A stretch of DNA of 64,000 nt, from NCBI RefSeq assembly GCF_900215155.1, contig NZ_LT907980.1, positions 4,216,001 to 4,280,000 of the forward strand, written 5' to 3'. This DNA is from Marinobacter sp. LV10R510-11A. Its GTDB lineage: Bacteria > Pseudomonadota > Gammaproteobacteria > Pseudomonadales > Oleiphilaceae. The notes under the pieces were generated by a model. It searched no databases, was not told the DNA's origin, and saw only the letters and a program-made list of their open reading frames with translations. The translations under genes and the position numbers were made by a program. Every line of letters starts with the position of its first letter. Positions within the stretch are counted from its first letter, which is position 1. Below are positions 27,939-37,076 of this stretch, one piece after another.

Positions 27939-29342
27939 ATGAACTCTGAACAGATCATTGCCTCCCTGAAAGAGCTGATTGCCACCGGCGATGCGCCCGG
28001 AAAAATACTGACTGACCCGGCTGATCGCGAGAGTTACGGTAAGGATTGGACTCGAATCTACACGCCCAATCCTTTAGCTATCGCACTCCCGAAAACCACT
28101 GAACAGGTCCAGGCGCTGGTGAAATTTGCCAACAAAAACAGTGTGGCCTTAGTTCCTTCCGGTGGCCGTACCGGCCTGAGTGCCGGTGCAGTGGCCGCCA
28201 ACGGCGAAGTGGTTGTTGCGTTCGACAGCATGAACCAGATTCTTGATTTCAGTGCCAGCGATCGCTTGGTTCGCTGCCAGGCCGGCGTTGTTACTGAGCA
28301 ACTGCAGAGCTTTGCCGAAGAGAACCACCTGTACTATCCGGTAGATTTTGCGTCTGCCGGCTCCAGCCAGCTTGGCGGTAACCTTTCCACCAACGCCGGC
28401 GGCATCAAAGTGATCCGCTACGGCATGAGCCGCGACTGGGTGGCCGGATTGAAAGTAGTGACCGGTAAAGGCGATATTCTTGATTTGAACAAAGATCTGG
28501 CAAAGAACAACACCGGCTACGACCTGCGCCATCTGTTCATCGGCGCCGAGGGCACACTAGGCTTTATTACCGAAGCCACCATGAAACTCACACGCCTGCC
28601 AAATAATCTGACGGTGCTGGTGCTCGGACTGAATGACCTCGGCAACACCATGGACGTGCTCAAAACCTTCCAAACCGGCCTTGATCTAACTGCCTACGAG
28701 TTCTTCTCGCACCAAGCCATGGGCCACGTTTTGGCGCACGGCCAGGTACAAGCGCCGTTTGAAACCGAAGCACCTTATTACGCATTGCTGGAGTTTGAAG
28801 CGACGTCTGATCAGATCATGGACAATGCCATGAGCCTGTTCGAGCAGTGCATGGAAAACGGTTGGGTGCTAGACGGTGTGATCAGCCAAAGCGAAACCCA
28901 AGCCCAGAACCTGTGGCAACTGCGTGAGCGCATCTCAGAGTCCATCGCACCGCGAACGCCCTACAAAAATGACATCTCCGTGGTGGTTTCCAAGGTTCCG
29001 GAATTTCTAGCGGAAATCGATGAGTTGGTGGCTAACCATTATCCAGATTTCGAAATTATCTGGTTTGGCCACATAGGCGACGGCAACCTGCATCTCAACA
29101 TCCTAAAGCCGGAAGATATGGCAAAAGAAGACTTCTTCGAAAAGTGCCAACAGGTCAACAAGTGGGTGTTTGAAATCGTAGAGAAGTACCAAGGCAGCGT
29201 CTCCGCTGAGCACGGCGTAGGCATGACCAAAAAGCCTTACCTGCAGTACACCCGCAGCGAAACAGAAATTGCCTACTTGAGAGGGATCAAACAAGTCTTT
29301 GACCCCAACGGCATCATCAATCCCGGCAAGATCTTCGACTAA
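27939..29342 (+). CDS. FAD-binding D-2-hydroxyglutarate dehydrogenase
   Basis: A 467-aa flavoprotein of the GlcD/D2HGDH family. The FAD-binding PCMH fold (VPSGGRTGLSAGAV, NLSTNAGGIKVIRYG, GAEGTLGFITEAT) spans about 45-215. The C-terminal substrate domain has the metal/substrate histidines in WFGHIGDGNLHLNI and EHGVGMTKK. In Pseudomonas the gene next to serA oxidises D-2-hydroxyglutarate made as a SerA by-product and so drives SerA forward. The same role is inferred here from the divergent pairing. Its stop overlaps the sirtuin start (TAATG). Confidence 0.92.
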   Translation: MNSEQIIASLKELIATGDAPGKILTDPADRESYGKDWTRIYTPNPLAIALPKTTEQVQALVKFANKNSVALVPSGGRTGLSAGAVAANGEVVVAFDSMNQILDFSASDRLVRCQAGVVTEQLQSFAEENHLYYPVDFASAGSSQLGGNLSTNAGGIKVIRYGMSRDWVAGLKVVTGKGDILDLNKDLAKNNTGYDLRHLFIGAEGTLGFITEATMKLTRLPNNLTVLVLGLNDLGNTMDVLKTFQTGLDLTAYEFFSHQAMGHVLAHGQVQAPFETEAPYYALLEFEATSDQIMDNAMSLFEQCMENGWVLDGVISQSETQAQNLWQLRERISESIAPRTPYKNDISVVVSKVPEFLAEIDELVANHYPDFEIIWFGHIGDGNLHLNILKPEDMAKEDFFEKCQQVNKWVFEIVEKYQGSVSAEHGVGMTKKPYLQYTRSETEIAYLRGIKQVFDPNGIINPGKIFD

Positions 29343-30025
29343 TGCAACGGCACATCGTAGTACTTACCGGCGCTGGCATCAGCGCCGAAAGCGGCCTCTC
29401 CACCTTCCGTGACAACGGCGGCTTTTGGGAGCAACACAGCGTATACGACGTGGCCACCCCAGAAGCCTTCGCCCGAAACCAGGAACTGGTGCTGCGTTTT
29501 TACAACGAACGCCGTCACCAGATCGCCTCGGCCCAGCCAAACCGCGCCCACCGCCTGCTCGCCGAACTTGAGCAGCGCCACCGTGTAACCATCGTCACCC
29601 AGAACGTCGACGACCTGCACGAACGCGGCGGCTCCAGCCATGTCATTCACCTCCACGGCGAACTTACAAAGGCGAGAAGCACAGTCAATCCAGAATTGGT
29701 TTACGACATAGGGTACCGGGACATAAAACTGGGCGACCACTGTGCCATGGGCCAGCAACTGCGCCCGCACATCGTCTGGTTTGGCGAAGAAGTCCCCATG
29801 CTGGAGGCCGCCGCCGACATAGTCCGCATCGCAGACGACCTACTAATCGTAGGCACGTCGCTTCAGGTCTACCCGGCTGCGGGCCTGATCCATGAAGTGG
29901 AGATCGATGTACCGATTACGGTAATAGACCCAGGTGAACCGGCAGGCGTTTCACGTGCAAGAATCATCAGAAAAGGCGCTGGAGAGGGTGTCGCTGAGTG
30001 GGCAGCAAACTTCTTAGCCCGATAG
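29342..30025 (+). CDS. cobB: NAD-dependent protein deacylase (sirtuin) without zinc cysteines
   Basis: A 227-aa sirtuin: GAGISAESGLSTFRD, TQNVDDLHERGG and the catalytic His in HLHGEL. FYNERRHQ carries the Tyr/Arg pair of class III desuccinylases/demalonylases. The zinc-ribbon insert, however, reads TKARSTVNPELVYDIGY and has no CxxC pairs; only one Cys remains. Such zinc-less members form a recognised-looking subgroup, so this is not simply decay. It is co-translated with the dehydrogenase upstream (one-base overlap). Confidence 0.9.
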   Translation: MQRHIVVLTGAGISAESGLSTFRDNGGFWEQHSVYDVATPEAFARNQELVLRFYNERRHQIASAQPNRAHRLLAELEQRHRVTIVTQNVDDLHERGGSSHVIHLHGELTKARSTVNPELVYDIGYRDIKLGDHCAMGQQLRPHIVWFGEEVPMLEAAADIVRIADDLLIVGTSLQVYPAAGLIHEVEIDVPITVIDPGEPAGVSRARIIRKGAGEGVAEWAANFLAR

Positions 30026-30133
30026 GCAGCATCAGGGCGATGTGTCCAAAACTGTGCGAAGCCATGGATGGCGTAGCCAAGCGTACAGGGAAGTATTCAC
30101 AGCGTGTTTTGGACACATCGCCCTGATGCTGCC
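30025..30133. repeat. Intergenic long-hairpin repeat, copy 1
   Basis: Perfect 28-bp inverted arms (30025-30052 and 30106-30133), starting GGCAGCATCAGGGCGATGTG on the left. They enclose a 53-bp core that, read on the minus strand, contains TCCCTGTACGCTTGGC and GCCATCCATGGC. The core resembles those at 37093-37140 and 41908-41961. The left arm begins on the last base of the sirtuin stop codon. It could end transcription of convergent genes by its stem, but has no T-tract. Confidence 0.85.
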
Positions 30134-30154
30134 GACAACGCCGAAGCCAAAAGG

Positions 30155-31465
30155 TCAGTGCGACTCCGCAAGATACCCACGAAGCTCCTCGCCAAAAGCA
30201 GCCTGAACTCCCAGCCGCTTCAGCATCCAGTAATGCCCCGCAATCATCCGGTCAATAAAAATACTCTCAACCGGCGGCTTGAACGAATCCAAATATTTGA
30301 ACACAGTGCTCGTCTTCGCCGCCACATGCTTGTGAATGCTGGACTCACCAAAATCATAAGGCTGCTCAGAATTAAACGGCACAATCAAAATATCCCGCCA
30401 CATCGCGTAGTAAGCCTCATCAATAGCCGGCTGACTTCCCACCCTGGCACCTAAATCAATCAGATACGCATCCAGCGCTTTGTAATCCTGGGCTAGGGCA
30501 GCCGTCACAGCATTACGGTAGGCCTCAACAATCTCCGGCTTCAGCTTCTTAACGCAGCCGAAATCGTACATCACAATACTGCCATCCGGCCGATATGCAA
30601 AATTGCCGGCATGGGGGTCGCCATGAATACACTCAAAGCGAAATAACTGGTCTGCCATGGTCGTAAACATACGATGGCCGATCAGATTGATCGTAGCCTG
30701 ATCGTAGCGCTCTGGCGTAACCTCACTTACGTGGTCGCCTTCCTCCAGCCCCAGGGTAAGCACATGGCGGGTGGAGTGGCTGGGAATCACTGAAGGAATA
30801 ACCACCCACGGATCATCTTTGTGAAACTCCCGGAACAGTTCAATGTTGCGGGCTTCATTCTCGTAATCCAGTTCTTCCCGCAGCCGCTCACGAATCTCCG
30901 TGAATAACTGGTCGACTGACTCCTTGGGCATTTTTAGCAGGCCGCCGAGCTTCAAGGCCAGGCGCAGCTGTTTCAAATCGGAATCGCAGGACTCATCCAC
31001 GCCTGGGTACTGCACCTTAACGATCACATCTGTGCCGTCGTGCAGCCGAGCGCGGTGTACTTGGCCAATAGAAGCAGCGGCATAGGGCTTTTCTTGAAGG
31101 TACTCAAACAGCTCGCCTACCGGCTTACCCAGTTCTACCTCTACCTGCTCAAGAATAATCTCGAAGGGCATGGGTGGCGCTTCTTTTTGCAGTTTCTCAA
31201 GCGCATCAGAAAACTCCCGGGGCAGGAAGTCCTGGGTCTGGGAAGCAATCTGGCCCACCTTCATAGCCGCGCCTTTCATTTCACCGAGCGTATCGGTAAT
31301 ACGGTTGGCCATACGGGTGTAGCTTTCACTGCGGGCGCCGTCGTCGTTTTCGCTGCTGAACATGCTACGGGCTTTCTGGCCCGCGTACTGCCCCGCTACC
31401 GAGGCAGTCATGCCGGCAAGCTTGAAGAAACGACCACTGCGTGAGGTAACCGGTTTTTTTGCCAT
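30155..31465 (-). CDS. ABC1/UbiB-family atypical kinase
   Basis: A 436-aa ADCK/UbiB-like protein: KxGQ motif (MKVGQIASQ), the Ala-rich nucleotide loop AAASIGQVHRA, VKVQYPGV with the catalytic-type Lys, HGDPHAGNF and the metal-binding YDFG. Relatives support ubiquinone synthesis or lipid homeostasis through an ATPase activity. It is a second type, distinct in length from UbiB (~540 aa) and lacking its C-terminal membrane helices. The gene stands alone, converging on the sirtuin. Confidence 0.9.
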   Translation of the reverse strand: MAKKPVTSRSGRFFKLAGMTASVAGQYAGQKARSMFSSENDDGARSESYTRMANRITDTLGEMKGAAMKVGQIASQTQDFLPREFSDALEKLQKEAPPMPFEIILEQVEVELGKPVGELFEYLQEKPYAAASIGQVHRARLHDGTDVIVKVQYPGVDESCDSDLKQLRLALKLGGLLKMPKESVDQLFTEIRERLREELDYENEARNIELFREFHKDDPWVVIPSVIPSHSTRHVLTLGLEEGDHVSEVTPERYDQATINLIGHRMFTTMADQLFRFECIHGDPHAGNFAYRPDGSIVMYDFGCVKKLKPEIVEAYRNAVTAALAQDYKALDAYLIDLGARVGSQPAIDEAYYAMWRDILIVPFNSEQPYDFGESSIHKHVAAKTSTVFKYLDSFKPPVESIFIDRMIAGHYWMLKRLGVQAAFGEELRGYLAESH

Positions 31466-31529
31466 GCCTGACTATACGTTCTCTTCAGTAAGAAAGATTG
31501 AGAATGAAGAAAAATTGAGAGAGCCCAAG

Positions 31530-32192
31530 TTAAACCACTTTGGTGGAAACAGACAACTTATCTTCCAGTTGCAGCGATAGCGTTTGGCCTGAGAGCAGCG
31601 GCCCGACGCCGCTGGGCGTCCCAGTAAGCACGACGTCTCCGGGCAGTAGCGTAAAGTGGCGGCTTATGTGGGCCAAAAGTGACATGATTGGAAAAAGCAT
31701 GTCTCTGGTATCACCGCTTTGCTGACGCTGCTCGTTGATGTCCAGGCTAAAGGTAATGTGGTCGTTGCGGAAATGCTCGGCAGCCACAAACGGCGACAAG
31801 GGGCAGGCGCCATCAAAGGCTTTGGCTCGCTCCCAGGGGTGCCCCTTTTCTTTCAGCTGACTTTGCAAGTCCCGAAGGGTCAGATCCAGCGCCAGGCCAT
31901 AACCGAGAATGGCTGCCTGGGCTTCGCTGGCAGATGCGTTGGTCAGGGGTTTGCCTATGAGTACTGCCAGTTCGGTTTCGAAGTGCACCTGGCCTTGGCT
32001 GGCCAGAAACTCCAGCGGGCGTGTCAGGTGTACCGCAGAGGTGGCTGGTTTGATGAACAGTAAAGGTTCAGCAGGCACCGGGTTGTTGAGTTCTTTCGCG
32101 TGTTCCGCGTAGTTCCGGCCAACACAGACGATCTTTCCCAGTGGCAGGTGCACCGGTGTGCTGTCTTTCCAGTGGTGCTGATAATGGTTCAT
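31530..32192 (-). CDS. Fumarylacetoacetate hydrolase family protein
   Basis: A 220-aa FAH-fold enzyme (YcgM/FAHD1-like). KIVCVGRNYAEHAKEL and PLLFIKPATSAV are followed by metal ligands in HFETELAVLIG and the LDLTLRDLQ segment, then LLPGDVVLTGTPSGVGPL. FAHD1-type members act as acylpyruvate hydrolases or oxaloacetate decarboxylases; the exact substrate cannot be told from sequence. It lies 9 bp after apt in the same direction and probably shares its transcript. Confidence 0.9.
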   Translation of the reverse strand: MNHYQHHWKDSTPVHLPLGKIVCVGRNYAEHAKELNNPVPAEPLLFIKPATSAVHLTRPLEFLASQGQVHFETELAVLIGKPLTNASASEAQAAILGYGLALDLTLRDLQSQLKEKGHPWERAKAFDGACPLSPFVAAEHFRNDHITFSLDINEQRQQSGDTRDMLFPIMSLLAHISRHFTLLPGDVVLTGTPSGVGPLLSGQTLSLQLEDKLSVSTKVV

Positions 32193-32201
32193 AGATGGCC
32201 T

Positions 32202-32744
32202 CTATTCGCCCTCGAACGAGCATACAGTATAGACCTTAAGGCCCTCTTCTTGCAGCTTGGCAGACCCCCCAAGATCGGGAAGATCAATCATTGCAGCGAC
32301 TTCGACAATTTCGGCGCCAATACGGCGAATCAGCCGGCTGGCTGCCAGCATAGTGCCGCCGGTGGCAATCAGATCGTCCACCAGCACCACTTTGTCACCT
32401 GGCTTAAACGCATCCTGGTGCAGCTCTACAGAGGCTGTTCCGTATTCCAGTTCATAGTCTTCTACGAGCGTATCGAACGGTAGCTTGCCTTTTTTGCGCA
32501 CCAGCACCAGCGAGGCATTTAGCTCATAGGCCAAGGCTGAGCCAATGATGAATCCCCGGGCGTCTACCGCCGCCACGGCATCAATTTTCTGGCCGTGGTA
32601 GCGGTGAACAAATGCATCAATCAACTTTCGGAAAGCTGTTTTGTCTTGCAGAACCGTGGTGATATCACGGAAAGCAACGCCGGGCTTGGGCCAGTCTGGC
32701 ACTGTGCGGATTGCTTGTTTGATGCTTTGAGAAAAGTAATCCAT
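32202..32744 (-). CDS. apt: Adenine phosphoribosyltransferase
   Basis: A 180-aa salvage enzyme forming AMP from adenine and PRPP in the cytoplasm. It has the N-terminal [31 protein letters not shown] and the PRPP loop [17 protein letters not shown]. Its length matches the family. The purine permease gene 30 bp upstream, on the same strand, gives a natural uptake-and-salvage pair. Confidence 0.97.
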   Translation of the reverse strand: MDYFSQSIKQAIRTVPDWPKPGVAFRDITTVLQDKTAFRKLIDAFVHRYHGQKIDAVAAVDARGFIIGSALAYELNASLVLVRKKGKLPFDTLVEDYELEYGTASVELHQDAFKPGDKVVLVDDLIATGGTMLAASRLIRRIGAEIVEVAAMIDLPDLGGSAKLQEEGLKVYTVCSFEGE

Positions 32745-32774
32745 AAAAAATCAGGCTCTCACTCTGGGCGCAGC

Positions 32775-34073
32775 TTAGGCTGCGTCTAGAAAGATGAATT
32801 TCAAAATGAAGACGATAGCGATCACTACAACACTCACGTTCAGATCAGACCAGCGCCCGCTCAAAGCTTTGATGACAGCGTAAGTGATAAAACCCAGTGC
32901 AATGCCGTTAGCGATGGAAAATGTAAGAGGCATCATCAGTGCGGTTACAACCGCGGGCGCGGCTTCTGTAATGTCGTCCCAGTCTATCAGCTTCAGGCCA
33001 CTGGCCATCAATACCGCAACGTACAGAAGTGCGGGTGCGGTGGCGTAGGCTGGGATAATGCTGGCGATGGGCGACAGCATCAGGCACGCAAGGAACAGAA
33101 GTGCCACAACCACAGCGGTGAGGCCAGTGCGCCCGCCGGCAGAGATGCCCGCAGTTGATTCGATGTAGCTGGTGGTTGTTGATGTACCGAGAGCGGCACC
33201 AGACATAGTGGCAACTGAGTCAGACATCAGCGCGCGACCCAAGCGGGGAAGCTTGCCGTCCTTATCCAGTAAGCCACCACGTTGGGCGGCGCCAATTAGG
33301 GTGCCAGAAGTGTCGAACAGATCGACAAACAAAAATGCGAACACAATGCTAATCATGCCGACGTTCAGTGCACCCGCGATGTCCATTTTCATGAAGGTTG
33401 GCGCGAGGCTTGGTGGCGCGGAGACGAAGCCATTGTATTCCACCATGCCCAGCATCATCGCGATGACCGTTACGGCAATGATGCCGATCATGACGGCACC
33501 GGTTATGCGACGGAATGACAGCGCACAGATCAGTACAAAGCCGCCAAAGAACAGCAGGCTCTCGGCGGATTTCAGTTCACCCAGCCCCACCAACGTAGCC
33601 GGATTGTCCACTACGATGCCGGCATTTTTCAGGGCGATCAGCGCCAGGAAAAAGCCGATACCGGCGGAAATGCCGAAGCGCAAAGACATGGGGATGCTGT
33701 TGATGATCCATTCACGGATTTTGAAAATGCTCAGCAAGAAGAAGATAAAGCCCGAGAGGAATACCGCACCAAGCGCCACTTCCCAGCTATAGCCCAAACT
33801 GCCTACAACGGTGAATGAGAAGAAGGCGTTTAGCCCCATGCCCGGGGCAAGGGCGATTGGGTAATTTGCCCACAGGCCCATGATCAGGGTACCAATGGCC
33901 GCTGCCAAACAGGTGGCAACAAACACAGCACCGTAATCCATGCCAGTAGAGGACAATATGTCCGGGTTGACCACGATAATGTAAGCCATGGTCAGGAAGG
34001 TGGTGATGCCCGCAATAAGTTCTTTTCGAACTGTAGTGCCGTGGGCCTGGAGTTTGAACAGTCGTTCGAGCAT
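32775..34073 (-). CDS. NCS2-family purine permease (AzgA/GhxP-like)
   Basis: A 432-aa polytopic carrier with about 12-14 hydrophobic segments. Signatures: LIAGITTFLTMAYIIVVNPDIL, APGMGLNAFFSFTVV and GTSTTTSYIESTAGISAGGRTGLTAVV, typical of the AzgA subfamily that imports adenine, guanine or hypoxanthine with protons. Linkage to apt favours adenine (inference). I saw no purine riboswitch in its leader; a TRIC-gene terminator lies between. Confidence 0.93.
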   Translation of the reverse strand: MLERLFKLQAHGTTVRKELIAGITTFLTMAYIIVVNPDILSSTGMDYGAVFVATCLAAAIGTLIMGLWANYPIALAPGMGLNAFFSFTVVGSLGYSWEVALGAVFLSGFIFFLLSIFKIREWIINSIPMSLRFGISAGIGFFLALIALKNAGIVVDNPATLVGLGELKSAESLLFFGGFVLICALSFRRITGAVMIGIIAVTVIAMMLGMVEYNGFVSAPPSLAPTFMKMDIAGALNVGMISIVFAFLFVDLFDTSGTLIGAAQRGGLLDKDGKLPRLGRALMSDSVATMSGAALGTSTTTSYIESTAGISAGGRTGLTAVVVALLFLACLMLSPIASIIPAYATAPALLYVAVLMASGLKLIDWDDITEAAPAVVTALMMPLTFSIANGIALGFITYAVIKALSGRWSDLNVSVVVIAIVFILKFIFLDAA

Positions 34074-34113
34074 GACGGGTGTCTGCCTCTCAGGGTGCCA
34101 GAGTGTAGGATGA

Positions 34114-34132
34114 AAAAACGGTAATCTTACCG
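34114..34132 (-). terminator. Terminator between the TRIC and purine permease genes
   Basis: On the minus strand CGGTAAGATTACCG is followed by six T. A short stem of 5-6 bp with a small loop. It probably ends the TRIC transcript; as it lies in the permease leader, an attenuator is a weaker alternative. Confidence 0.6.
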
Positions 34133-34195
34133 ACTGAGGGGTCTCAGGCCAAGGAATGATTGGAGCCTTCAGTCATGAAGCTTCAATCATCAACT

Positions 34196-34807
34196 TCAGG
34201 ATGGATCGCGCTGTAAACGGATATCGAAACGCACCGCCGCCATCCGAACGATGACGATAAAAAGAAGGCCGATGGTCAGCGACAGAACTTCGCTTTGCAG
34301 GGCCCACTGGCAGAGGAAATAGAGCCAACATCCAGCAAATGAAATGGACGCGTAGATTTGATCCTTGCGGAAAATGAACGGCACCTCGTTACAAAGGGTG
34401 TCGCGCAGTGCTCCCCCGAATGTACCTGTCATTACGCCGAGCAATGATGCGATAAACCACGAGTGGCCCATGTCGAGGGCCAATTGTGCACCCAGTATCG
34501 AGAATGTGCCGAGGCCGATGGCATCCGGGAACACAATCCAGGAGGGGCGAATACGCTCCGAGCGCTTCCAGTAACTGAATACTATCGCCATGACGAGAAT
34601 CAGGATGGGCTGCTCTTCGTGCTTGATCCAGTAAACCGGATGGTTACCCATGATGAGATCGCGCAGGGTTCCGCCACCCAGAGCGGTAATAAACGCTATG
34701 GTGAACACGCCGACCGGGTCCATGTTCTTGGAGCGCGCAACCACCATGCCCGATATGGCGAAGGCCACAATTCCAATCATTTCAAGAGAGTAAACAACGT
34801 CGAACAT
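34196..34807 (-). CDS. TRIC-family cation channel protein (UPF0126)
   Basis: A 203-aa protein with two repeats of three hydrophobic helices. Each repeat carries the glycine-rich kink and acid/arginine motif: GGGTLRDLIMG in the first, GTFGGALRDTLCNEVP in the second. Prokaryotic TRICs are trimeric potassium-conducting channels. I chose the ATG at 34807 (AGGG 7 bases upstream) over the TTG at 34825. It is divergent from the quinone oxidoreductase gene. Confidence 0.9.
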   Translation of the reverse strand: MFDVVYSLEMIGIVAFAISGMVVARSKNMDPVGVFTIAFITALGGGTLRDLIMGNHPVYWIKHEEQPILILVMAIVFSYWKRSERIRPSWIVFPDAIGLGTFSILGAQLALDMGHSWFIASLLGVMTGTFGGALRDTLCNEVPFIFRKDQIYASISFAGCWLYFLCQWALQSEVLSLTIGLLFIVIVRMAAVRFDIRLQRDPS

Positions 34808-35039
34808 AGTAAGCCCTGAATCCAAGAATAAAGGCGGATAGTTTTTGAGCAGCTAGATCCAGGAGCGCGAAGGATAACGGAAAACGGCGCTTGATTCATC
34901 TCTGGGCATGCTGCAATAAAGACTAGGTTATAAGTGCTACTTATTCACATGGATAAAGGTTCTTTATTTGCTTCATGGGGAGAGTCTGTTTAGCTTGGCG
35001 TGATTCAATAACAACAGAGTTTTATCAAAAGGAGTTCCC

Positions 35040-36020
35040 ATGAAGGCGATCCTCTGTAAAGAATATGGCCCGGCTGAAACACTGGTCATTGAAGATGTGC
35101 CCAGCCCTGAGGCCAAAGGCCGCGGTGTTAAAGTTCGTGTAAAAGCAGCGGGCCTGAACTTTCCTGACACGCTTATTATCGAAGGCAAATACCAGCTCAA
35201 GCCAACCATGCCATTTTCCCCGGGCGGCGAAATGTCTGGTGAAGTTATTGCGGTGGGTGACAAAGTAACCCGTTTCAAAGTTGGCGATCGGGTTGCGGGC
35301 CTCACTGGCTACGGCGCCTTTGCAGAAGAAGTGATCGTACCAGAACACAACTTGCTGCCGATCCCGGAAGGCATGAGCGACGAGAAAGCGGCTGCGTTTA
35401 CCATGGTTTACGGCACGTCCTATTACGCTCTCAAGCAGCGCGCCAATATCCAACCGGGCGAAAGCCTTCTGGTTCTGGGTGCCAGCGGCGGTGTGGGCCT
35501 GGCAACAGTAGAGTTGGGTAAGGCCATGGGCGCCCGGGTAATAGCCGCTGCCAGCTCAGCTGAGAAGCTGCAGGTTGCCAAAGCCGCGGGTGCGGATGAG
35601 CTGATCAATTACACAGATGAGCCGCTCAAAGAGGCCGTAAAGCGCCTGACCAATAGCAAGGGCGTGGATGTGATTTACGACCCCGTAGGTGGTGATTTCA
35701 CCGAGCAGGCCCTGCGTGCCATGGCCTGGAACGGCCGCCATTTAATCGTCGGCTTTGCTGCAGGCGATATCCCCAAAATCCCCGCGAATCTCACGCTGCT
35801 GAAAGGCTGTTCGGTCGTCGGCGTGTTCTGGGGCAGCTTCACTCAGCGTGAACCAGAAGCAAGCGCCCAGAACATGATGGAGCTGATGAAGCTCTATGCT
35901 GAAGGCAAAATCGATCCAAACATCAGCGAGGTATTCGAGTTCGAGGATTACGCGAAAGCTCTGGGTGCACTAACTGAGCGCCGAGCTACTGGCAAGGTTG
36001 TGCTTAAGGTTGGCTCGTGA
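35040..36020 (+). CDS. Zinc-free NADPH:quinone oxidoreductase (MDR superfamily)
   Basis: A 326-aa medium-chain dehydrogenase/reductase without structural zinc cysteines. The GroES-like domain (PGGEMSGEVIAVGDKVTRFKVGDRV) precedes a Rossmann domain with nucleotide loop LGASGGVGLATVELGKAMGARV and the VDVIYDPVGG motif. It likely reduces quinones or enoyl compounds with NADPH. AAAAGGAG precedes the ATG by 6 bases. Single gene; a GC-rich hairpin lies about 145 bp downstream. Confidence 0.9.
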   Translation: MKAILCKEYGPAETLVIEDVPSPEAKGRGVKVRVKAAGLNFPDTLIIEGKYQLKPTMPFSPGGEMSGEVIAVGDKVTRFKVGDRVAGLTGYGAFAEEVIVPEHNLLPIPEGMSDEKAAAFTMVYGTSYYALKQRANIQPGESLLVLGASGGVGLATVELGKAMGARVIAAASSAEKLQVAKAAGADELINYTDEPLKEAVKRLTNSKGVDVIYDPVGGDFTEQALRAMAWNGRHLIVGFAAGDIPKIPANLTLLKGCSVVGVFWGSFTQREPEASAQNMMELMKLYAEGKIDPNISEVFEFEDYAKALGALTERRATGKVVLKVGS

Positions 36021-36162
36021 GTTACTTTCTGGTTGTAGCCTGATGGTTTGGGTGTAGAGCCATGGCTGACAGGCTGTGGACAATTCTTTGGCCAGACAGC
36101 CTTTTCCGAAGAATGTTTCGACCTCGTCCAGTTTTTTGCAGACATTACCACTGGCGCGGCCG

Positions 36163-36193
36163 CCCCGGATACCGGTAAACCGGATATCCGGGG
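36163..36193. repeat. GC-rich hairpin downstream of the quinone oxidoreductase
   Basis: CCCCGGATACCGG pairs with CCGGATATCCGGGG across TAAA, with one bulged base. No T-tract follows, so it may stabilise or end the upstream transcript, but is not a canonical terminator. The surrounding 36021-36288 shows no convincing gene. Confidence 0.5.
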
Positions 36194-36288
36194 CGTAATC
36201 AATCTTCAGGAGATGGGTCTATTTGTCGGGCGCATCGTCAATGTCAACGCTGAGAGTCTGGTCGATGTCCAGAACGCCGATTTCCCAC

Positions 36289-36651
36289 TTACTCAATGAA
36301 TTTCTCAATCACGCTATCCGCTCCAATAAGAGGGATAATGCGAACCAACACTTGATCCATCACGCCGGTTTCAGCCTTGGTGATGAAATTAGCCTTCCGG
36401 TCTTTCCAGGACAGCGTTTGAATGAGGCTTGAAGCCACCACAGAAGGTTGATCCAGGTTATCTACAGAAACCTCTGTCGCGGTACCGCGAATGCTCGTAC
36501 TGATCGGGCAACAAATCAGGAGCCCGGTCTGCTTGTTATACTGCTTCGACGACAGCACAAGCGCTGGCCGATATTTACCGACCTCTTTGCCTTTGGTCGG
36601 CTCGAAATCCAGCCAGATGATTTCATTGCGCTCAGGGATGTACAGTGCCAT
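36289..36651 (-). CDS. mazF: MazF/PemK-family endoribonuclease toxin
   Basis: A 120-aa toxin of the CcdB/PemK fold. Family landmarks: GDxxW-like IIWLDFEPTKGKEVGKYRPALVLS, the catalytic Arg in YRPA, and LLICCPISTSI with the following beta strand. MazF enzymes cut mRNA at short sequence motifs. Its ATG overlaps the antitoxin stop (TAATG), the usual coupling order antitoxin first. Confidence 0.92.
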   Translation of the reverse strand: MALYIPERNEIIWLDFEPTKGKEVGKYRPALVLSSKQYNKQTGLLICCPISTSIRGTATEVSVDNLDQPSVVASSLIQTLSWKDRKANFITKAETGVMDQVLVRIIPLIGADSVIEKFIE

Positions 36652-36911
36652 TAAACACCCATTTCAGCGGCAGAGGGTTGAGCAATCTCATCAGCATGTG
36701 CGCCGTAAGCATCGAGCCCAACGAGCAGGTCAGCCTCGGAAAACGGTAAGTTGACCTTGAGTGAAGCTTTCTCTGCTGCCTCGATAACAATTTTTCCTGC
36801 CTTAACGTCAATGCGAATAGGGCTAGAAACGTCCAGCCTCGCTTGAGCTAAGATTTTGCTGGAAAGTCGAACAGCGGCACTGTTGCCCCAACGCTTAATT
36901 TCACTTTGCAT
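36651..36911 (-). CDS. mazE: MazE-like antitoxin (AbrB/SpoVT fold)
   Basis: An 86-aa antitoxin. The swapped-hairpin DNA-binding domain begins IKRWGNSAAVRLSSKILAQA, and the acidic C-terminal tail (SEADLLVGLDAYGAHADEIAQP) would wrap the toxin. It neutralises MazF and represses the operon. Repeated GTAG(A/C)T motifs around the promoter are candidate operators. Confidence 0.9.
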   Translation of the reverse strand: MQSEIKRWGNSAAVRLSSKILAQARLDVSSPIRIDVKAGKIVIEAAEKASLKVNLPFSEADLLVGLDAYGAHADEIAQPSAAEMGV

Positions 36912-36931
36912 AAAAACCTCACGGGTTGTTC

Positions 36932-36991
36932 GTAGCTACAAGTGGATCTACTTTAATGCTCGGCTATGCATGTGTCAACAATTGTATCTAC
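36932..36991 (-). promoter_or_regulatory. mazEF promoter with three operator-like motifs
   Basis: On the minus strand TTGACA (36973-36978) and TAAAGT (36950-36955) are 17 bp apart, a good sigma-70 promoter. Three copies of GTAG(A/C)T(A/C)C lie at 36984-36991, 36944-36951 and 36932-36939; the last is a perfect palindrome. Binding by MazE/MazF is inferred. Confidence 0.6.
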
Positions 36992-37076
36992 ACTTTAGGT
37001 GGTTTTACTCCACTCCAAATTGACTGAAACGTTGAACCAACTTTATTAAGTTACCGATTTTATTACGACCCCACAC

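Noticed and set aside
34074..34195. Purine riboswitch before the purine permease
   Set aside because: The leader shows a short terminator and weak stems, but not the conserved riboswitch core.
36048..36299. 83-codon plus-strand frame between the quinone oxidoreductase and mazF
   Set aside because: No ribosome site or recognisable motif; it runs through a GC hairpin and into the mazF end.
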